Assembly: GCA_017935505.1 (NCBI GenBank)
Contig: JAGBHM010000005.1
Span: 1-63,333, forward strand
Direction: 5' to 3'
DNA: 63,333 bases
From: Bacteroidales bacterium
GTDB taxonomy: Bacteria > Bacteroidota > Bacteroidia > Bacteroidales > UBA932
A model generated the notes under the pieces. That model was not told where the DNA came from, ran no database searches, and saw nothing but the letters and a program-made list of their open reading frames with translations. Of this stretch, positions 52,121-62,111 are shown piece after piece (the stretch's first letter is position 1; the number at the start of each line of letters is the position of its first letter). The translations under genes and the position numbers were made by a program.

Positions 52121-54997
52121 TTATCTTCCACAAATTTGCCTGAACATGCAATAGGCACAGACATCACTTCCCTGGCACGCCTGCAAGAATGGAGTTTGTG
52201 GGTCAAATATCTCAGCTACACACTCCATCAGGGCCGCCTTATACTCCTCCAGTTTGCCCTTATATATCGGTTCACACACAATCGAACTCTTTTTTATTGC
52301 TGTAACCGGATATACAACCACACTAAAATTCGACTGGTCTTCTGAGAAGTCAACCCGTGCACTTCTGCCGTTATCAAGAGCAAGTGCCCCTTTTTCATCT
52401 GAGAGTTCACTCAAGATCAAGGCGTAGAGATACAACTGCACAAAAGCCTTATAGTGCTTTCCAGAATCTCTCACAAAGAACTCATTCACAGGCATATCCT
52501 TTTTAGGCACCTCCACTCCTCCGGTCTTGTAGTCTATCACTCTCAAGACTTCGGATGAAATGTCTATTCTGTCAATTACAGCCTTTATCCTCACATTATT
52601 GCCATCGGGCAGTTCAAGTTTATGATAAAAAGTCTTCTCCCCGGCTATATAGGTGAATGGAGCATACTTTTTGTCTTCCTGAAGGGTTATCAACACATAC
52701 TTCTTTATCACCTCCTTCACAATTATGTTCCTTCCGGAAATCTCCTGAATCCTACTCTTGCTGAACATTCTCCCGATAACCTCATCCAGTCTCTTCCGCC
52801 CCTTCATTATTGAGTCTATAATCTCTTCACTCACAATTTCACCTTGATAGGCAGAATAGAGTTCTTCCATTGTATCATGGAATATAGTACCGAATGTACT
52901 TGCCTCAATACTCTCTTCCACAGACTCTTCATCTTTGAAGCCCTCAACATATTGCAGATAAAATTGCAGTGGGCAGGCCAGATATGTATTTATTGAACTT
53001 GCCGACAAACTCTTTTTCCCTCCATCCCCAATAAAGAGTTCATGGAGCTTCTCCATCACTTGGGGACTCTTCTCCACCACTATTGGGGTATCGGCAGTAT
53101 CGAGCAGTGGCGGAGTGGCAGCCACGCTCTTTTTTATATCTACATTATAATGATACTCAAGCTGTTTCACAAACCGGCTCACCTCTCCACTCTTTAATCC
53201 CTCTGTCCTGGTATCATAAATCAGCCATACATTTTTTGCCCGATAGATACTCCTGTAAAAATGGTAGGCAGCAATAGCATCGTGCAGCTCATAAGTAGGC
53301 AGACCGAAGCCTATACGCAGATTATACGGAATGAGGGAGTCTGACTGTGAAGATTTGGGGAAGCGACCCTCATTGACAGACAATATTATAAGATTCTCAA
53401 AATCAAGAGCTCTAACTTCGAGGGAGCCTATCACCTGCAACCCTGCAAGAGGCTCGCCCTTGAAAGGAATTGTTATGGAAGAGGTTATCTGCGACAAAAG
53501 ACGTATACAGGTCTCCTTGCGCATAGGTATTTCAACCCTCCTGAGCCTCTCTATCGCCAGATAATATCTGTATATGAACTCTTTGTTGAGTGTATCTGCC
53601 ACCAGATCCAGTTGCTTCAGAATGTCGGTGAGATAATCCAGGAGTTCCATTGCATTTTCCGGAACCTTGAATATCAGTTTCAGAAGCGGTGACTCCATCT
53701 GGCCAAATACAGGGCTGTCGCTGGCCAGATATATAAGATTTTCCTGCACAAGGTTCCTGATTATGGCCACAGCATCATTCCACGCATACTCCTTCACATA
53801 TTCATGTTTGAGAAGGGCCTCTATCGAGCCATGATAAAAAGAGACCTTGCCATCCTTTACTCTGATATCTCTCTGCAATGCTGCAATTCCTCCGATAAAG
53901 CTCACCAATGGGGTTGCTGTTACCGGATATCCCATTGTAACATTTATCTTGTTGAATTGCTTTGGTATGGAGTTGAGCAGAGGCATCAGCAGAGTCTCGT
54001 CGGGCAGCACAACCGCTGTCTTTATGGGGTCTGTACCACGAAGCCCGTCAAGGATATCTGCAGCAACAAAGGCCTGTCCCACACCAGAAGGGATACCTAC
54101 CGCATGAATTTCCGCTATCGTATGTTGGGAATCTATCTCATATTTCGACGGCAGCTCCTTTACAGCCTCTCTGATGAACATTGAGGCCTTGTTCTCCTTG
54201 TCTGTTACCATCGGGCCATAAAAATCCCAATAAAAATCACCTCTTCCTCTCTCTTTCAGCCACTTCATAAGAGCTTTCTCGCACTTATTAGGAGCATTGA
54301 ACCCTATGAAGACCACCTTTTCGTGGCTGCAGGAATCGAGATTCTCCGCCACTTTCCTGTATATCATTCCTTCATATCCCTCACCCCTGCTTTCAAGTTC
54401 GCCTCTAAATGATTCATAGAGATTGTACATTATACTCCACAACAGCGAGAAACTCTCTTTTTTGAAGTTTTCTCCACCATTGAGAAAGCTGCTCCAGAAC
54501 TTCTCGACAGCCATACGCTGGTTTGGAGAGAGGAATGAGTAGTCACTGTCGAGCTGCTTGAGGTCCTTTATATTTGTAAAGAGCTGTCGGGCATCAATCA
54601 GATATTTGTCTATATCATTGAAATCGGAGAGCAGGATAGAGCTCCAATGGACAAATTCATCGAATGTTTCACGCTCTGCTGCCTTTTCAAACGGCTCCGA
54701 CGGATATTTGAGACAGATATACTTACGATAAAGTATGCACTTGGCCTCTATGGGATCGACAGGGGCAAGACCGCTTATTTCACTAAACAGTTCACTTATC
54801 GTAAGCATCTGCGGCGAGAAGAGAGGCTTTCCATAAACTTTGCCAAACTCCTCTCCAAGATATTTCTGAAAAAATTTCATGGAACGCCTGTTGGGAAAGA
54901 CAAAGAGCGTCTTCCCGAACGGCATTCCATGATTCTCTATTTCTGCTTCATTTTTTACATAGGCTCTGGCAACAAGCCTCAAAAACTCGTCATGCAT
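52121..54997 (-). CDS. AddB-like PD-(D/E)XK nuclease subunit
   Basis: 958 residues. The N-terminal helicase-like fold begins LFVFPNRRSMKFFQKYL near 31-47. Near 640 comes LFIGDGGKKSLSASSINTYLACPLQFYLQYVEGF, the usual start of the nuclease domain, followed by FGTIFHDTMEELY and VIDYKTGGVEVPKK near 830-843 (D-YKTG catalytic motif). The last residues SDVCAYCMFRQICGR carry the cysteines that, with an upstream cysteine, bind a 4Fe-4S cluster in AddB proteins. The stop abuts the addA start. It lies 18 bp downstream of pgi. Confidence 0.85.
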   Translation of the reverse strand: MHDEFLRLVARAYVKNEAEIENHGMPFGKTLFVFPNRRSMKFFQKYLGEEFGKVYGKPLFSPQMLTISELFSEISGLAPVDPIEAKCILYRKYICLKYPSEPFEKAAERETFDEFVHWSSILLSDFNDIDKYLIDARQLFTNIKDLKQLDSDYSFLSPNQRMAVEKFWSSFLNGGENFKKESFSLLWSIMYNLYESFRGELESRGEGYEGMIYRKVAENLDSCSHEKVVFIGFNAPNKCEKALMKWLKERGRGDFYWDFYGPMVTDKENKASMFIREAVKELPSKYEIDSQHTIAEIHAVGIPSGVGQAFVAADILDGLRGTDPIKTAVVLPDETLLMPLLNSIPKQFNKINVTMGYPVTATPLVSFIGGIAALQRDIRVKDGKVSFYHGSIEALLKHEYVKEYAWNDAVAIIRNLVQENLIYLASDSPVFGQMESPLLKLIFKVPENAMELLDYLTDILKQLDLVADTLNKEFIYRYYLAIERLRRVEIPMRKETCIRLLSQITSSITIPFKGEPLAGLQVIGSLEVRALDFENLIILSVNEGRFPKSSQSDSLIPYNLRIGFGLPTYELHDAIAAYHFYRSIYRAKNVWLIYDTRTEGLKSGEVSRFVKQLEYHYNVDIKKSVAATPPLLDTADTPIVVEKSPQVMEKLHELFIGDGGKKSLSASSINTYLACPLQFYLQYVEGFKDEESVEESIEASTFGTIFHDTMEELYSAYQGEIVSEEIIDSIMKGRKRLDEVIGRMFSKSRIQEISGRNIIVKEVIKKYVLITLQEDKKYAPFTYIAGEKTFYHKLELPDGNNVRIKAVIDRIDISSEVLRVIDYKTGGVEVPKKDMPVNEFFVRDSGKHYKAFVQLYLYALILSELSDEKGALALDNGRSARVDFSEDQSNFSVVVYPVTAIKKSSIVCEPIYKGKLEEYKAALMECVAEIFDPQTPFLQACQGSDVCAYCMFRQICGR

Positions 54998-55015
54998 GAT
55001 GCAGGAATTTTACTG

Positions 55016-56353
55016 CTACTGCAATCCGAGACGCTCTTTTATTGCTTTTGAAGCCTCTTCGTGTCCAGGTTTGTCGAGCAGTGCAAACATATTTTTCTTG
55101 TAGGCCTCAACACCAGGCTGGTTGAATGGATTTACGCCCAACATATAACCGCTTATACCACAAGCTATTTCAAACATGTAGAACAATCCGCCCACATTAT
55201 ATTCATCTATTTTGTCAATTTCAATTTCAAGATTAGGGACGCCTCCGTCTGTATGGGCAAGGCGTGTTCCCAACTGCGCCATCTTGTTGATCTGCTCAAT
55301 GCGTTTGCCGGCAAGGAAGTTCAATCCGTCGAGATTCTGCTCATCCTTCTCAATCTTTACAGTATGGCTCTGATTCTTGACAAGTACATTTGTCTCAAAC
55401 ATTGTCCTCTCTCCCTCCTGTATGTACTGGCCCATAGAGTGCAGATCTGTAGAGAAGTTTACAGATGCAGGGAAGATACCTTTTCCATCTTTGCCTTCAC
55501 TCTCGCCATAAAGCTGTTTCCACCACTCACCAAGATATTGTAGTTTAGGATTGTAGTTTACAAGGATCTCAATATTACGGCCTGAATTATAGAGTAGATT
55601 TCTTGCAGCAGCATACATTATTGCCGGATTTTCAGGAGACTTCTCTGCGCAAATCTTCTGCATATCCCTTGCACCCTGCGCCAATTTTGCAATATCAAAG
55701 CCAGCAAGTGCTATAGGGAGCAGACCAACCGGTGTAAGCACCGAAAAACGGCCTCCCACATTATCAGGAATTACAAATGTAGAGTAGCCCTCTTGTGTTG
55801 CAAGTGTCCTCAGAGCGCCTTTTGCAGCATCTGTAACGGCAACTATCCTCTCTTTTGCCACCTCCTTTCCAAAGCCTCTTTCCAGATACTCCTTCAAGAG
55901 TCTGAAAGCAATGGCAGGCTCAGTTGTTGTTCCTGATTTTGAGATTACAACTATCGCGAAATTCTTTCCTTCCAAGAACTCCAGCAGCTCGGCAGCATAA
56001 TCTTCAGACATATTGTGACCGGCATAAACCACCTTTGGAAATGCCGACGGCATGCTTGCAGCAAAACTGTGAGAAAGGGCCTCGATTGCACATTTGGCAC
56101 CAAGATATGAACCTCCGATTCCAACAACAACCACAACATCAACCTTTCCCTTCCATCTTTCAACTATCTCATTGCACGAATTGACAAGTTTTTCATCTAT
56201 CTCACCAGGCAAAGTTACCCAACCCAGGAAATCGTTGCCGGCACCTGTACCGTTAAGAAGAGTCTCCAGTCCGCAATAAGCCTTTTCTACATATTCATTA
56301 TAAAGCTGCTGAGGGATAAATTCACCTGCAGCTTTCAAATTTACTGAAATCAT
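55016..56353 (-). CDS. pgi: Glucose-6-phosphate isomerase
   Basis: 445 residues, normal for the bacterial type. Signatures: [20 protein letters not shown] near 74-92, [20 protein letters not shown] near 132-150, [18 protein letters not shown] near 198-215, and the late [14 protein letters not shown] region with the C-terminal catalytic Lys context ([16 protein letters not shown]). It interconverts glucose-6-phosphate and fructose-6-phosphate in glycolysis and gluconeogenesis. It lies 31 bp downstream of gpsA and 18 bp upstream of addB, so the four genes can share one promoter. Confidence 0.96.
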   Translation of the reverse strand: MISVNLKAAGEFIPQQLYNEYVEKAYCGLETLLNGTGAGNDFLGWVTLPGEIDEKLVNSCNEIVERWKGKVDVVVVVGIGGSYLGAKCAIEALSHSFAASMPSAFPKVVYAGHNMSEDYAAELLEFLEGKNFAIVVISKSGTTTEPAIAFRLLKEYLERGFGKEVAKERIVAVTDAAKGALRTLATQEGYSTFVIPDNVGGRFSVLTPVGLLPIALAGFDIAKLAQGARDMQKICAEKSPENPAIMYAAARNLLYNSGRNIEILVNYNPKLQYLGEWWKQLYGESEGKDGKGIFPASVNFSTDLHSMGQYIQEGERTMFETNVLVKNQSHTVKIEKDEQNLDGLNFLAGKRIEQINKMAQLGTRLAHTDGGVPNLEIEIDKIDEYNVGGLFYMFEIACGISGYMLGVNPFNQPGVEAYKKNMFALLDKPGHEEASKAIKERLGLQ

Positions 56354-56384
56354 ATATCTCTATTTTATTAATTTTCAAACAAAA

Positions 56385-57398
56385 TCAATACAGCTTGTCG
56401 GTAAGCTGTTTGATCACATATGCAGGATATTTCTGTTCATAAAGAATCATATAGACAGCCTCTGCAATCGGCATATCTATTCTGAACTCCTTGTTTATCT
56501 CATTGATGCATTTGGAAGCGTAATATCCCTCCGCAACCATGTTCATCTCTGCTTTTGCGCTTATCACAGAGTACCCCTTTCCTATCATATTTCCGAATGT
56601 ACGGTTACGGCTGAACTGCGAATAACCGGTAACAAGCAGATCTCCCAAATAGGCGGAAGTTGTAAGGACCCTGTCTTTATCAGGATGTGTAACATTAAGG
56701 AACTCAGCTATTTCATGATAAGCATTGGTCATAAGTACTGCCATGAAGTTATCGCCATAACCAAGTCCATGGCATATTCCGGCTGCGATTGCATATATAT
56801 TTTTCAGCGCAGCGGAGTACTCAACGCCATAGATGTCTGTTCCCGGTGTTGTCTTTATATAATCGCAGGCAAAAACGTCACACAATGCTCTGGCAATCTC
56901 AGCATGTTTGCTTGTGAGGGTAAGATAAGAGAGTCTCTCCATAGAGACCTCCTCAGCATGGCACGGACCACTCACAACGCCTATTCTGTCGAATGGAATA
57001 TTATGGAATTCATGGAAGTATTCAGCAATGGTAAGGTTGTTTTCTGCAACAAATCCCTTTATTGCCGATATGATGAACTTATTTTCGAGTGAAACATTCA
57101 GGTTTGACATCACCCTCATGAAGTATGCCGACGGTGTACAGAAGACAAGCACATCCGCATTGCTTACAATTTCATTGATATCTGTGCTCATATGAAGCCT
57201 GTCGGGATCGAGATGCACCGACTGCAGATAAAATGGATTGTGTGCGGTCTTCCTTACCTGTTCTATTTTCTTTTCATCCCTAAGATACCACCCTATGCTC
57301 TCCTGATGATTGAGCAGCAATTTTATAAGCGCTGTTGCCCAACTGCCGCTTCCGATCATCGCATAGCGCAAATTTTCCCTCTCAAAGAATGTCTTCAT
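56385..57398 (-). CDS. gpsA: Glycerol-3-phosphate dehydrogenase, NAD(P)-dependent
   Basis: 337 residues from the ATG at 57396-57398. The Rossmann loop YAMIGSGSWATALIKLL at 12-28, FCTPSAYF near 85, GFVAENNLTI, the catalytic-type segment GVEYSAALKNIYAIAAGICHGLGYGDN near 190-216, and TSAYLGDLLVTGYS near 245. The enzyme makes sn-glycerol-3-phosphate for phospholipid synthesis. It is the first gene of the gpsA-pgi-addB-addA run, with a near-perfect promoter just upstream. Confidence 0.95.
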   Translation of the reverse strand: MKTFFERENLRYAMIGSGSWATALIKLLLNHQESIGWYLRDEKKIEQVRKTAHNPFYLQSVHLDPDRLHMSTDINEIVSNADVLVFCTPSAYFMRVMSNLNVSLENKFIISAIKGFVAENNLTIAEYFHEFHNIPFDRIGVVSGPCHAEEVSMERLSYLTLTSKHAEIARALCDVFACDYIKTTPGTDIYGVEYSAALKNIYAIAAGICHGLGYGDNFMAVLMTNAYHEIAEFLNVTHPDKDRVLTTSAYLGDLLVTGYSQFSRNRTFGNMIGKGYSVISAKAEMNMVAEGYYASKCINEINKEFRIDMPIAEAVYMILYEQKYPAYVIKQLTDKLY

Positions 57399-57421
57399 AG
57401 TATTATCCGGTTTTAGCAAAA

Positions 57422-57452
57422 CAAAGATAAGCTTTTATTTGCTAAAAACAAA
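57422..57452 (-). promoter_or_regulatory. Promoter of the gpsA operon
   Basis: On the minus strand TTTG (57452-57449), 19 bp, then TATCTTTG (57429-57422). The predicted start is about 19 nt before the gpsA ATG. The -33 element lies in the T-rich tail of the upstream terminator. Confidence 0.75.
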
Positions 57453-57484
57453 CAGCCGGCAACTCCATTGCTGGAATTGCCGGC
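57443..57484 (-). terminator. Intrinsic terminator after the Spy-like gene
   Basis: On the minus strand GCCGGCAA, TTCCA, loop, TGGA, TTGCCGGC, then TGTTTGTTTTT. It ends the Spy-like gene 31 bp after its stop and directly abuts the gpsA promoter. Confidence 0.85.
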
Positions 57485-57514
57485 CTACCGACATAACCCT
57501 AACTTAGAAAAACT

Positions 57515-58306
57515 TTATCTATTATTTTGCGCCGGTTTTTTTCCTGGTCCCTTCTTCATCTGCTGCATCTTCTCATACTGTTCAGGGGTCAATATCTCTT
57601 TAAGAGCCGCATCATTCTCCGCTCTGCGCTGTTGCATCTCACTTCTGCGTTTCTCCATTTCCGATTTGCGGTTCTTCATATCTTCACGCCTCTGCTCTTT
57701 CTGCGCATCCATCAACTGTTTCATCTTTGCAACCTGCTCATCTGTAAGGCCAAGTTCTGCCTTCATTTTCTCAAGCTCTGCATCACTATTGTGCTCAGGT
57801 TTCACACCGCCTCTGTTTCCATGAGCGGCAGGACCTCGCTGCTTGCCGTACTCACGGCCGCCACGCTCCATACGGTTATTTTCTCTGGCAGCCTGCATCT
57901 CCTTATATTTAGCATACTGCTCAGGTGTAAGCACCTTCTCCATCTTGGCATCCATATCAGCCCTCTCTTTCTCCATCTGTGCACGCATAGCCTGCATATC
58001 AGGTCTCAGACCCTCTTTCTTCATCTGCTCACGACGCACCTTACGGAGCTCCGCCTGCTCTCTATAAATCTTCTCAACCTCTGCAGACTGCTCTTGTGTA
58101 AGCTGCAGTTGTTTTGTAAGTCTTGCCACATTTGCCTTTATCATCTGTTCACTATCCATATGCGGACCTCTGTGACCACCAGGTCCACCAAAGCCTGCCC
58201 CCATTCTCTGAGGCGGCATCATCTGTTCACCTTCAAACTGTGCACTGGCCTGATTCACTGTAAAAAACATTACAGCTGCCATCATAATAAAAAAACTTTT
58301 TCTCAT
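57515..58306 (-). CDS. Spy/CpxP-like periplasmic protein with two LTxEQ repeats (DUF4890-like)
   Basis: 263 residues. Signal peptide (MRKSFFIMMAAVMFFTVNQASA), then two helical repeats of the Spy/CpxP type: QLQLTQEQSAEVEKIYREQ with LTPEQYAKYKEMQ, and LGLTDEQVAKMKQLMDAQ with LTPEQYEKMQQMK. The segment between is Met, Arg and Gly rich. Such proteins are periplasmic chaperones or stress sensors in Bacteroidota and other Gram-negatives. The gene is on its own, with a terminator after it. Confidence 0.82.
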   Translation of the reverse strand: MRKSFFIMMAAVMFFTVNQASAQFEGEQMMPPQRMGAGFGGPGGHRGPHMDSEQMIKANVARLTKQLQLTQEQSAEVEKIYREQAELRKVRREQMKKEGLRPDMQAMRAQMEKERADMDAKMEKVLTPEQYAKYKEMQAARENNRMERGGREYGKQRGPAAHGNRGGVKPEHNSDAELEKMKAELGLTDEQVAKMKQLMDAQKEQRREDMKNRKSEMEKRRSEMQQRRAENDAALKEILTPEQYEKMQQMKKGPGKKPAQNNR

Positions 58307-58384
58307 CTGTCTAAAATTTTAAAACTCACATATAAGACTTCAGACAGTGGAAAAAGTTTAAAATATTTTTGAAGGAATTTTCAA

Positions 58385-58843
58385 TTATCCTGTATATCCG
58401 GTATCCTCTTTCAAATCTGTTGAGAGGGCTGCCTCCACGGCAAGCTTGTCGCAACGCTCATTCTCAGGATGGCCTGCATGTCCTTTTATCCAATAAAAAA
58501 CCACCCTATGCTTTCTGTAGACATTTACAAACCGTTGCCATAGATCAGGATTCTTCTGCTTTTCAAGACCTTTAAGAATCCATTTCTGCAGCCAGCCTTC
58601 ATTTACAGCCTTTACAACATAAGAAGAGTCGCTGTAGATATGTACGACCGCATTCTTGCGTTTTATAGCCTCCAGCCCCACAATTACGGCCAAAAGCTCC
58701 ATACGGTTATTTGTGGTACACGAATAGCCCTCAGAAATCTCCTTGTAGTGAGGGCCGCATTTAAGGACAATGCCGTAGCCTCCCGGTCCGGGATTGCCAC
58801 GGCTTGAACCATCTGTATATAATTCTATTACAGAACTGTCCAT
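58385..58843 (-). CDS. rnhA: Ribonuclease HI
   Basis: 152 residues, the usual length. It begins VIELYTDGSSRGNPGPGGYG with the catalytic Asp in YTDGS, followed by the Glu in NNRMELLAVIVGLEA, the Asp in YSDSSYVVKAV and the Asp/His region WIKGHAGHPENERCDKLA. It removes RNA from RNA-DNA hybrids. Its ATG overlaps the pdxA stop (TAATG), so the two are translationally coupled. Confidence 0.96.
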   Translation of the reverse strand: MDSSVIELYTDGSSRGNPGPGGYGIVLKCGPHYKEISEGYSCTTNNRMELLAVIVGLEAIKRKNAVVHIYSDSSYVVKAVNEGWLQKWILKGLEKQKNPDLWQRFVNVYRKHRVVFYWIKGHAGHPENERCDKLAVEAALSTDLKEDTGYTG

Positions 58844-59925
58844 TACGCAATTACAGGCTTGCCAGGTTTCTCTTTAGGTGTAGTGTCAACCTCTTTGAGC
58901 GGAAGCGGGTTGGCTCTCATCTGGTCATATAGCTGTCTGTTCCTGTAGATATCGATCGCCATGTAGATAGAGGACATCATCGACTGCGGATTGGCTTTGT
59001 TCTCACCGGCAAGATCATATGCTGTTCCGTGGTCAGGCGATGTTCTGACAACCGGAAGTCCTGCTGTAAAGTTCACACCCGAATCAAATGCGAGAGATTT
59101 GAACGGAATGAGTCCCTGATCATGATACATGGCAAGGACAGCATCAAATTTATACTGCATATTTATACTGAAGAAACCGTCGGGCGGATATGGTCCAAAT
59201 GCAAGGATTCCCTCCTCATTGGCCTTCTTTATTGCCGGAGCTATAACATTGATCTCCTCCTCTCCAAGCAGACCGCGGTCACCTGAATGGGGATTGAGGC
59301 CAAGCACAGCCAATTTGGGTTTCACAACACCAAAGTCTCTCAAAAGAGAGTTGTTCATGAGCCTTAATTTGCTCAAAATCCTCTCCTCAGTTATTGCTGC
59401 AGGCACTTTTGCAAGCGAAAGGTGGTTGGTAGCCACACCCACACGCATCTTATCTGCACACAGGAACATAAGTCCATCCTTTGCACCAAACTCATTTACA
59501 AGATATTCTGTATGGCCTGGAAACTTGAAGGTCTCGTCAGAAACAGCCCTTTTATTGAAAGGGGCTGTAACCAGCACATCTATAGCACCCTCTTTCAGCT
59601 CTCTCACAGCCATTTCAAGCGCTGCAATCGCTGCTTTTGAACCCTCTTGTGTCTGCTGTCCAGGCTCTATCTGAAAATTCTCCGGAATACAGTTTACAAT
59701 ATTCACTCTCTTAGGATGAGCATCCTTTGCCGATGATATTACATTCGTATTTATATTTTCAGTTTCTGGTATCTGTTTTCTGTAAAAGCCGAACGCTTTT
59801 GATGATCCATAAACCACAGGGGTGCACATATCCAACATCCTGGCATCGGACAATGCCTTGATAATCACCTCATATCCAATGCCATTAGTATCTCCCTGAG
59901 TTATACCTACTCTAACTTTTGCCAT
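58843..59925 (-). CDS. pdxA: 4-hydroxythreonine-4-phosphate dehydrogenase
   Basis: 360 residues, normal length. VGITQGDTNGIGYEVIIKAL at the start, the metal-binding His in PGHTEYL near 138, VATNHLSLAKVPAAI near 165, NPHSGDRG near 212 and MYHDQGLIPFKSLAFDSGVN near 265-285. It oxidises and decarboxylates 4-phosphohydroxy-threonine in the DXP-dependent vitamin B6 pathway. It is the first gene of a unit with rnhA, and is divergent from recG. Confidence 0.96.
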   Translation of the reverse strand: MAKVRVGITQGDTNGIGYEVIIKALSDARMLDMCTPVVYGSSKAFGFYRKQIPETENINTNVISSAKDAHPKRVNIVNCIPENFQIEPGQQTQEGSKAAIAALEMAVRELKEGAIDVLVTAPFNKRAVSDETFKFPGHTEYLVNEFGAKDGLMFLCADKMRVGVATNHLSLAKVPAAITEERILSKLRLMNNSLLRDFGVVKPKLAVLGLNPHSGDRGLLGEEEINVIAPAIKKANEEGILAFGPYPPDGFFSINMQYKFDAVLAMYHDQGLIPFKSLAFDSGVNFTAGLPVVRTSPDHGTAYDLAGENKANPQSMMSSIYMAIDIYRNRQLYDQMRANPLPLKEVDTTPKEKPGKPVIA

Positions 59926-59973
59926 ATATCACATAAAAATTAAAACCTCGCAAGTTACAAAAAGTTTTTTTAG

Positions 59974-59981
59974 TATCTTTG
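59974..59981 (+). promoter_or_regulatory. Candidate -7 box of recG, possible leaderless start
   Basis: TATCTTTG ends 4 bp before the recG ATG at 59986, so the predicted transcript start lies at or very near the ATG. No good TTTG at -33 is seen, so this is a half match. Confidence 0.4.
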
Positions 59982-59985
59982 TGTT

Positions 59986-62100
59986 ATGGCAAATATTCTC
60001 CAAACAGATATCAAATACCTGCCCGGCATCGGTCCGAAAAGGGGCGAACTTCTCACAAAGGAGCTCGGCATCTCAACATTTGGAGAACTGCTCTATTTTT
60101 TCCCATTCAGATATATCGACAGAAGCCACATCTATACAATCCGTGAGCTTCAGCCAACAATGGCATATGTACAGATCAGGGGAAAAATAACTGCCACAAG
60201 CATGGTTGGCAATACTCCGTCGAGTAAAAGGTTTGTTGCCACTATGAGAGACTCCACCGGCTCCATAGACCTGGTATTTTTCAAAGGAATCAAGTGGATA
60301 AAAGAGAAGATTGCTGTGGGCTCCGAATATATTGCATTCGGCAAACCGAGCGAGTTCAACGGCACTCTGAATATGGTACACCCGGAGCTTAACCTGCCTT
60401 CCGCCGACCTGATTTTTGGAGGCAGCGCCATGATGGGAGTCTATTCAAGTACAGAAAAGTTAAAGAACAACAATATAGGCAATAAAGTCTTCGCAAAACT
60501 CGAGCACACACTCATTGAGAAATGCCTTCCTGCAATAGAGGAGACTCTGCCCAAATATATACTCGAACGGAAAGGGCTCTGCCCTCTGCAGTTTGCGCTC
60601 AAGAATATCCATTTCCCCGAAAATGGCAATGCACTCCTCCGTGCCCAGACAAGGCTCAAATATGAGGAGCTCTTTTATCTTCAGCTGAGCCTGCTCAAAC
60701 AGAAGGCCATACGCATGCGCCAGGATAATGGAATTGTAATGAGACGGGTTGGAGAAGCGTTCAACAAATGTTATTCTGCACTTCCGTTTCCACTTACCGG
60801 CGCACAGAAAAGGGTAATCAAGGAGATTCACTCCGATATGAAGAGCGGAAAGCAGATGAACCGCCTGCTGCAGGGCGATGTAGGAAGCGGCAAGACACTT
60901 GTAGCACTTATGTCGGCCCTGATAGCAATAGACAACGGATATCAGGCCTGTCTGATGGCCCCTACCGAGGTCCTTGCACAGCAGCATTTCAAAGGTCTTT
61001 CAAAACTCCTCGCACCTTCAGGAGTATCAATAGGATTACTTACAGGAAGTACAAAAACAAAGGAAAGGTGAGAATTGCTTGCGCAACTCTCATGCGGAGA
61101 TCTAAAAATATTGGTAGGAACCCATGCTCTGATTGAGGATACTGTCGAGTTTCAGAATTTGGGTATTGCAATAATAGATGAGCAACACCGGTTTGGTGTT
61201 GAGCAACGCTCAAAATTGTGGAAAAAATCGGAGATTGCACCACATATTCTTGTAATGACAGCCACACCTATTCCCCGTACACTGGCCATGACACTGTATG
61301 GAGATCTGGATGTATCGGTCATTGATGAACTGCCTCCGGGAAGAAAACCTGTACAGACCCTGCATGCAATGGAGACTCAGAGGAGCCGTATCTATGCATT
61401 CATGCGAGAACAGATAAAGGCCGGCAGACAGGTATTTATAGTATACCCTCTAATAAAGGAGAGTGAAAAGATGGACTACAAGAACCTGCAGGAGGGTTAT
61501 GAGGCCATTATTGAAGAGTTCAAAGCCCCTGAATACATTACAGCTGTTGTGCATGGAAAGCAGAAAAATGAAGATAAACAGCACGACATGGAGCTCTTCG
61601 CTTCGGGACGGGCACACATACTGGTGGCAACATCTGTAATTGAAGTGGGAGTTGATGTTCCAAATGCCTCGGTAATGATAATAGAGAGTGCTGAGAGGTT
61701 CGGACTCAGCCAGTTGCATCAATTGCGCGGACGTGTGGGCCGTGGCAGCGAGAAATCCTACTGCATACTCATGACCGGCTATAAACTCAGCAAAGAGAGC
61801 CGGCAGAGAGTGGAGCTGATGTGCCAGACAAATGACGGATTTGAACTGGCAGAGGCAGATCTGAGAATGCGAGGACCGGGAGATATTGAGGGTACAAGCC
61901 AGAGCGGACTTGCAATGGATCTTCATATTGCAAATCTGGGAAGGGATTCTCAAATACTGGAAGATGCCAGAAGGTTTGCCCAGAGCATACTCGACAACGA
62001 CCCTCTCCTGGAAAAACCCGAAAACAGGCTTCTGCGCACACAACTACAGATATTGCGTACAGAGGGTAAAGAGGCAAAAGATTATTCACAGATAAGTTAA
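59986..62100 (+). pseudogene. recG: recG ATP-dependent DNA helicase interrupted by an in-frame TGA
   Basis: The full frame is about 704 codons, the normal length. The wedge/OB domain (TDIKYLPGIGPKRGELL at the start) and the helicase Walker A (LQGDVGSGKTLVALM near 296-310) come before a TGA at codon 362 (61069-61071). The sequence then continues in the same frame (ELLAQLSCGDLKILVGTHALIED) with DEQHRFGVEQR near 395 and the C-terminal helicase signature QLRGRVGRGSEKSYC. The stop falls between motifs Ia/Ib and II, so neither piece would be a helicase. RecG handles stalled forks. A single C-to-T change from CGA would explain the stop. A sequencing error, a genuine null allele or readthrough cannot be told apart here. 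Confidence 0.85.
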
Positions 62101-62111
62101 AACAAACAACA

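Noticed and set aside
57527..58372. 281-codon open frame on the plus strand
   Set aside because: It is antisense to the Spy-like gene, and its Leu/His-rich composition comes from the complement of Gln/Met/Arg-rich repeats.
20401..62100. Reassigned TGA codon (sense) to explain the GH3 and recG interruptions
   Set aside because: Several intact genes end cleanly at TGA with a sensible C-terminus and a neighbour starting right after, for example at 35815 and 34555. Selenocysteine is also unlikely because neither site aligns with a cysteine or a redox motif.
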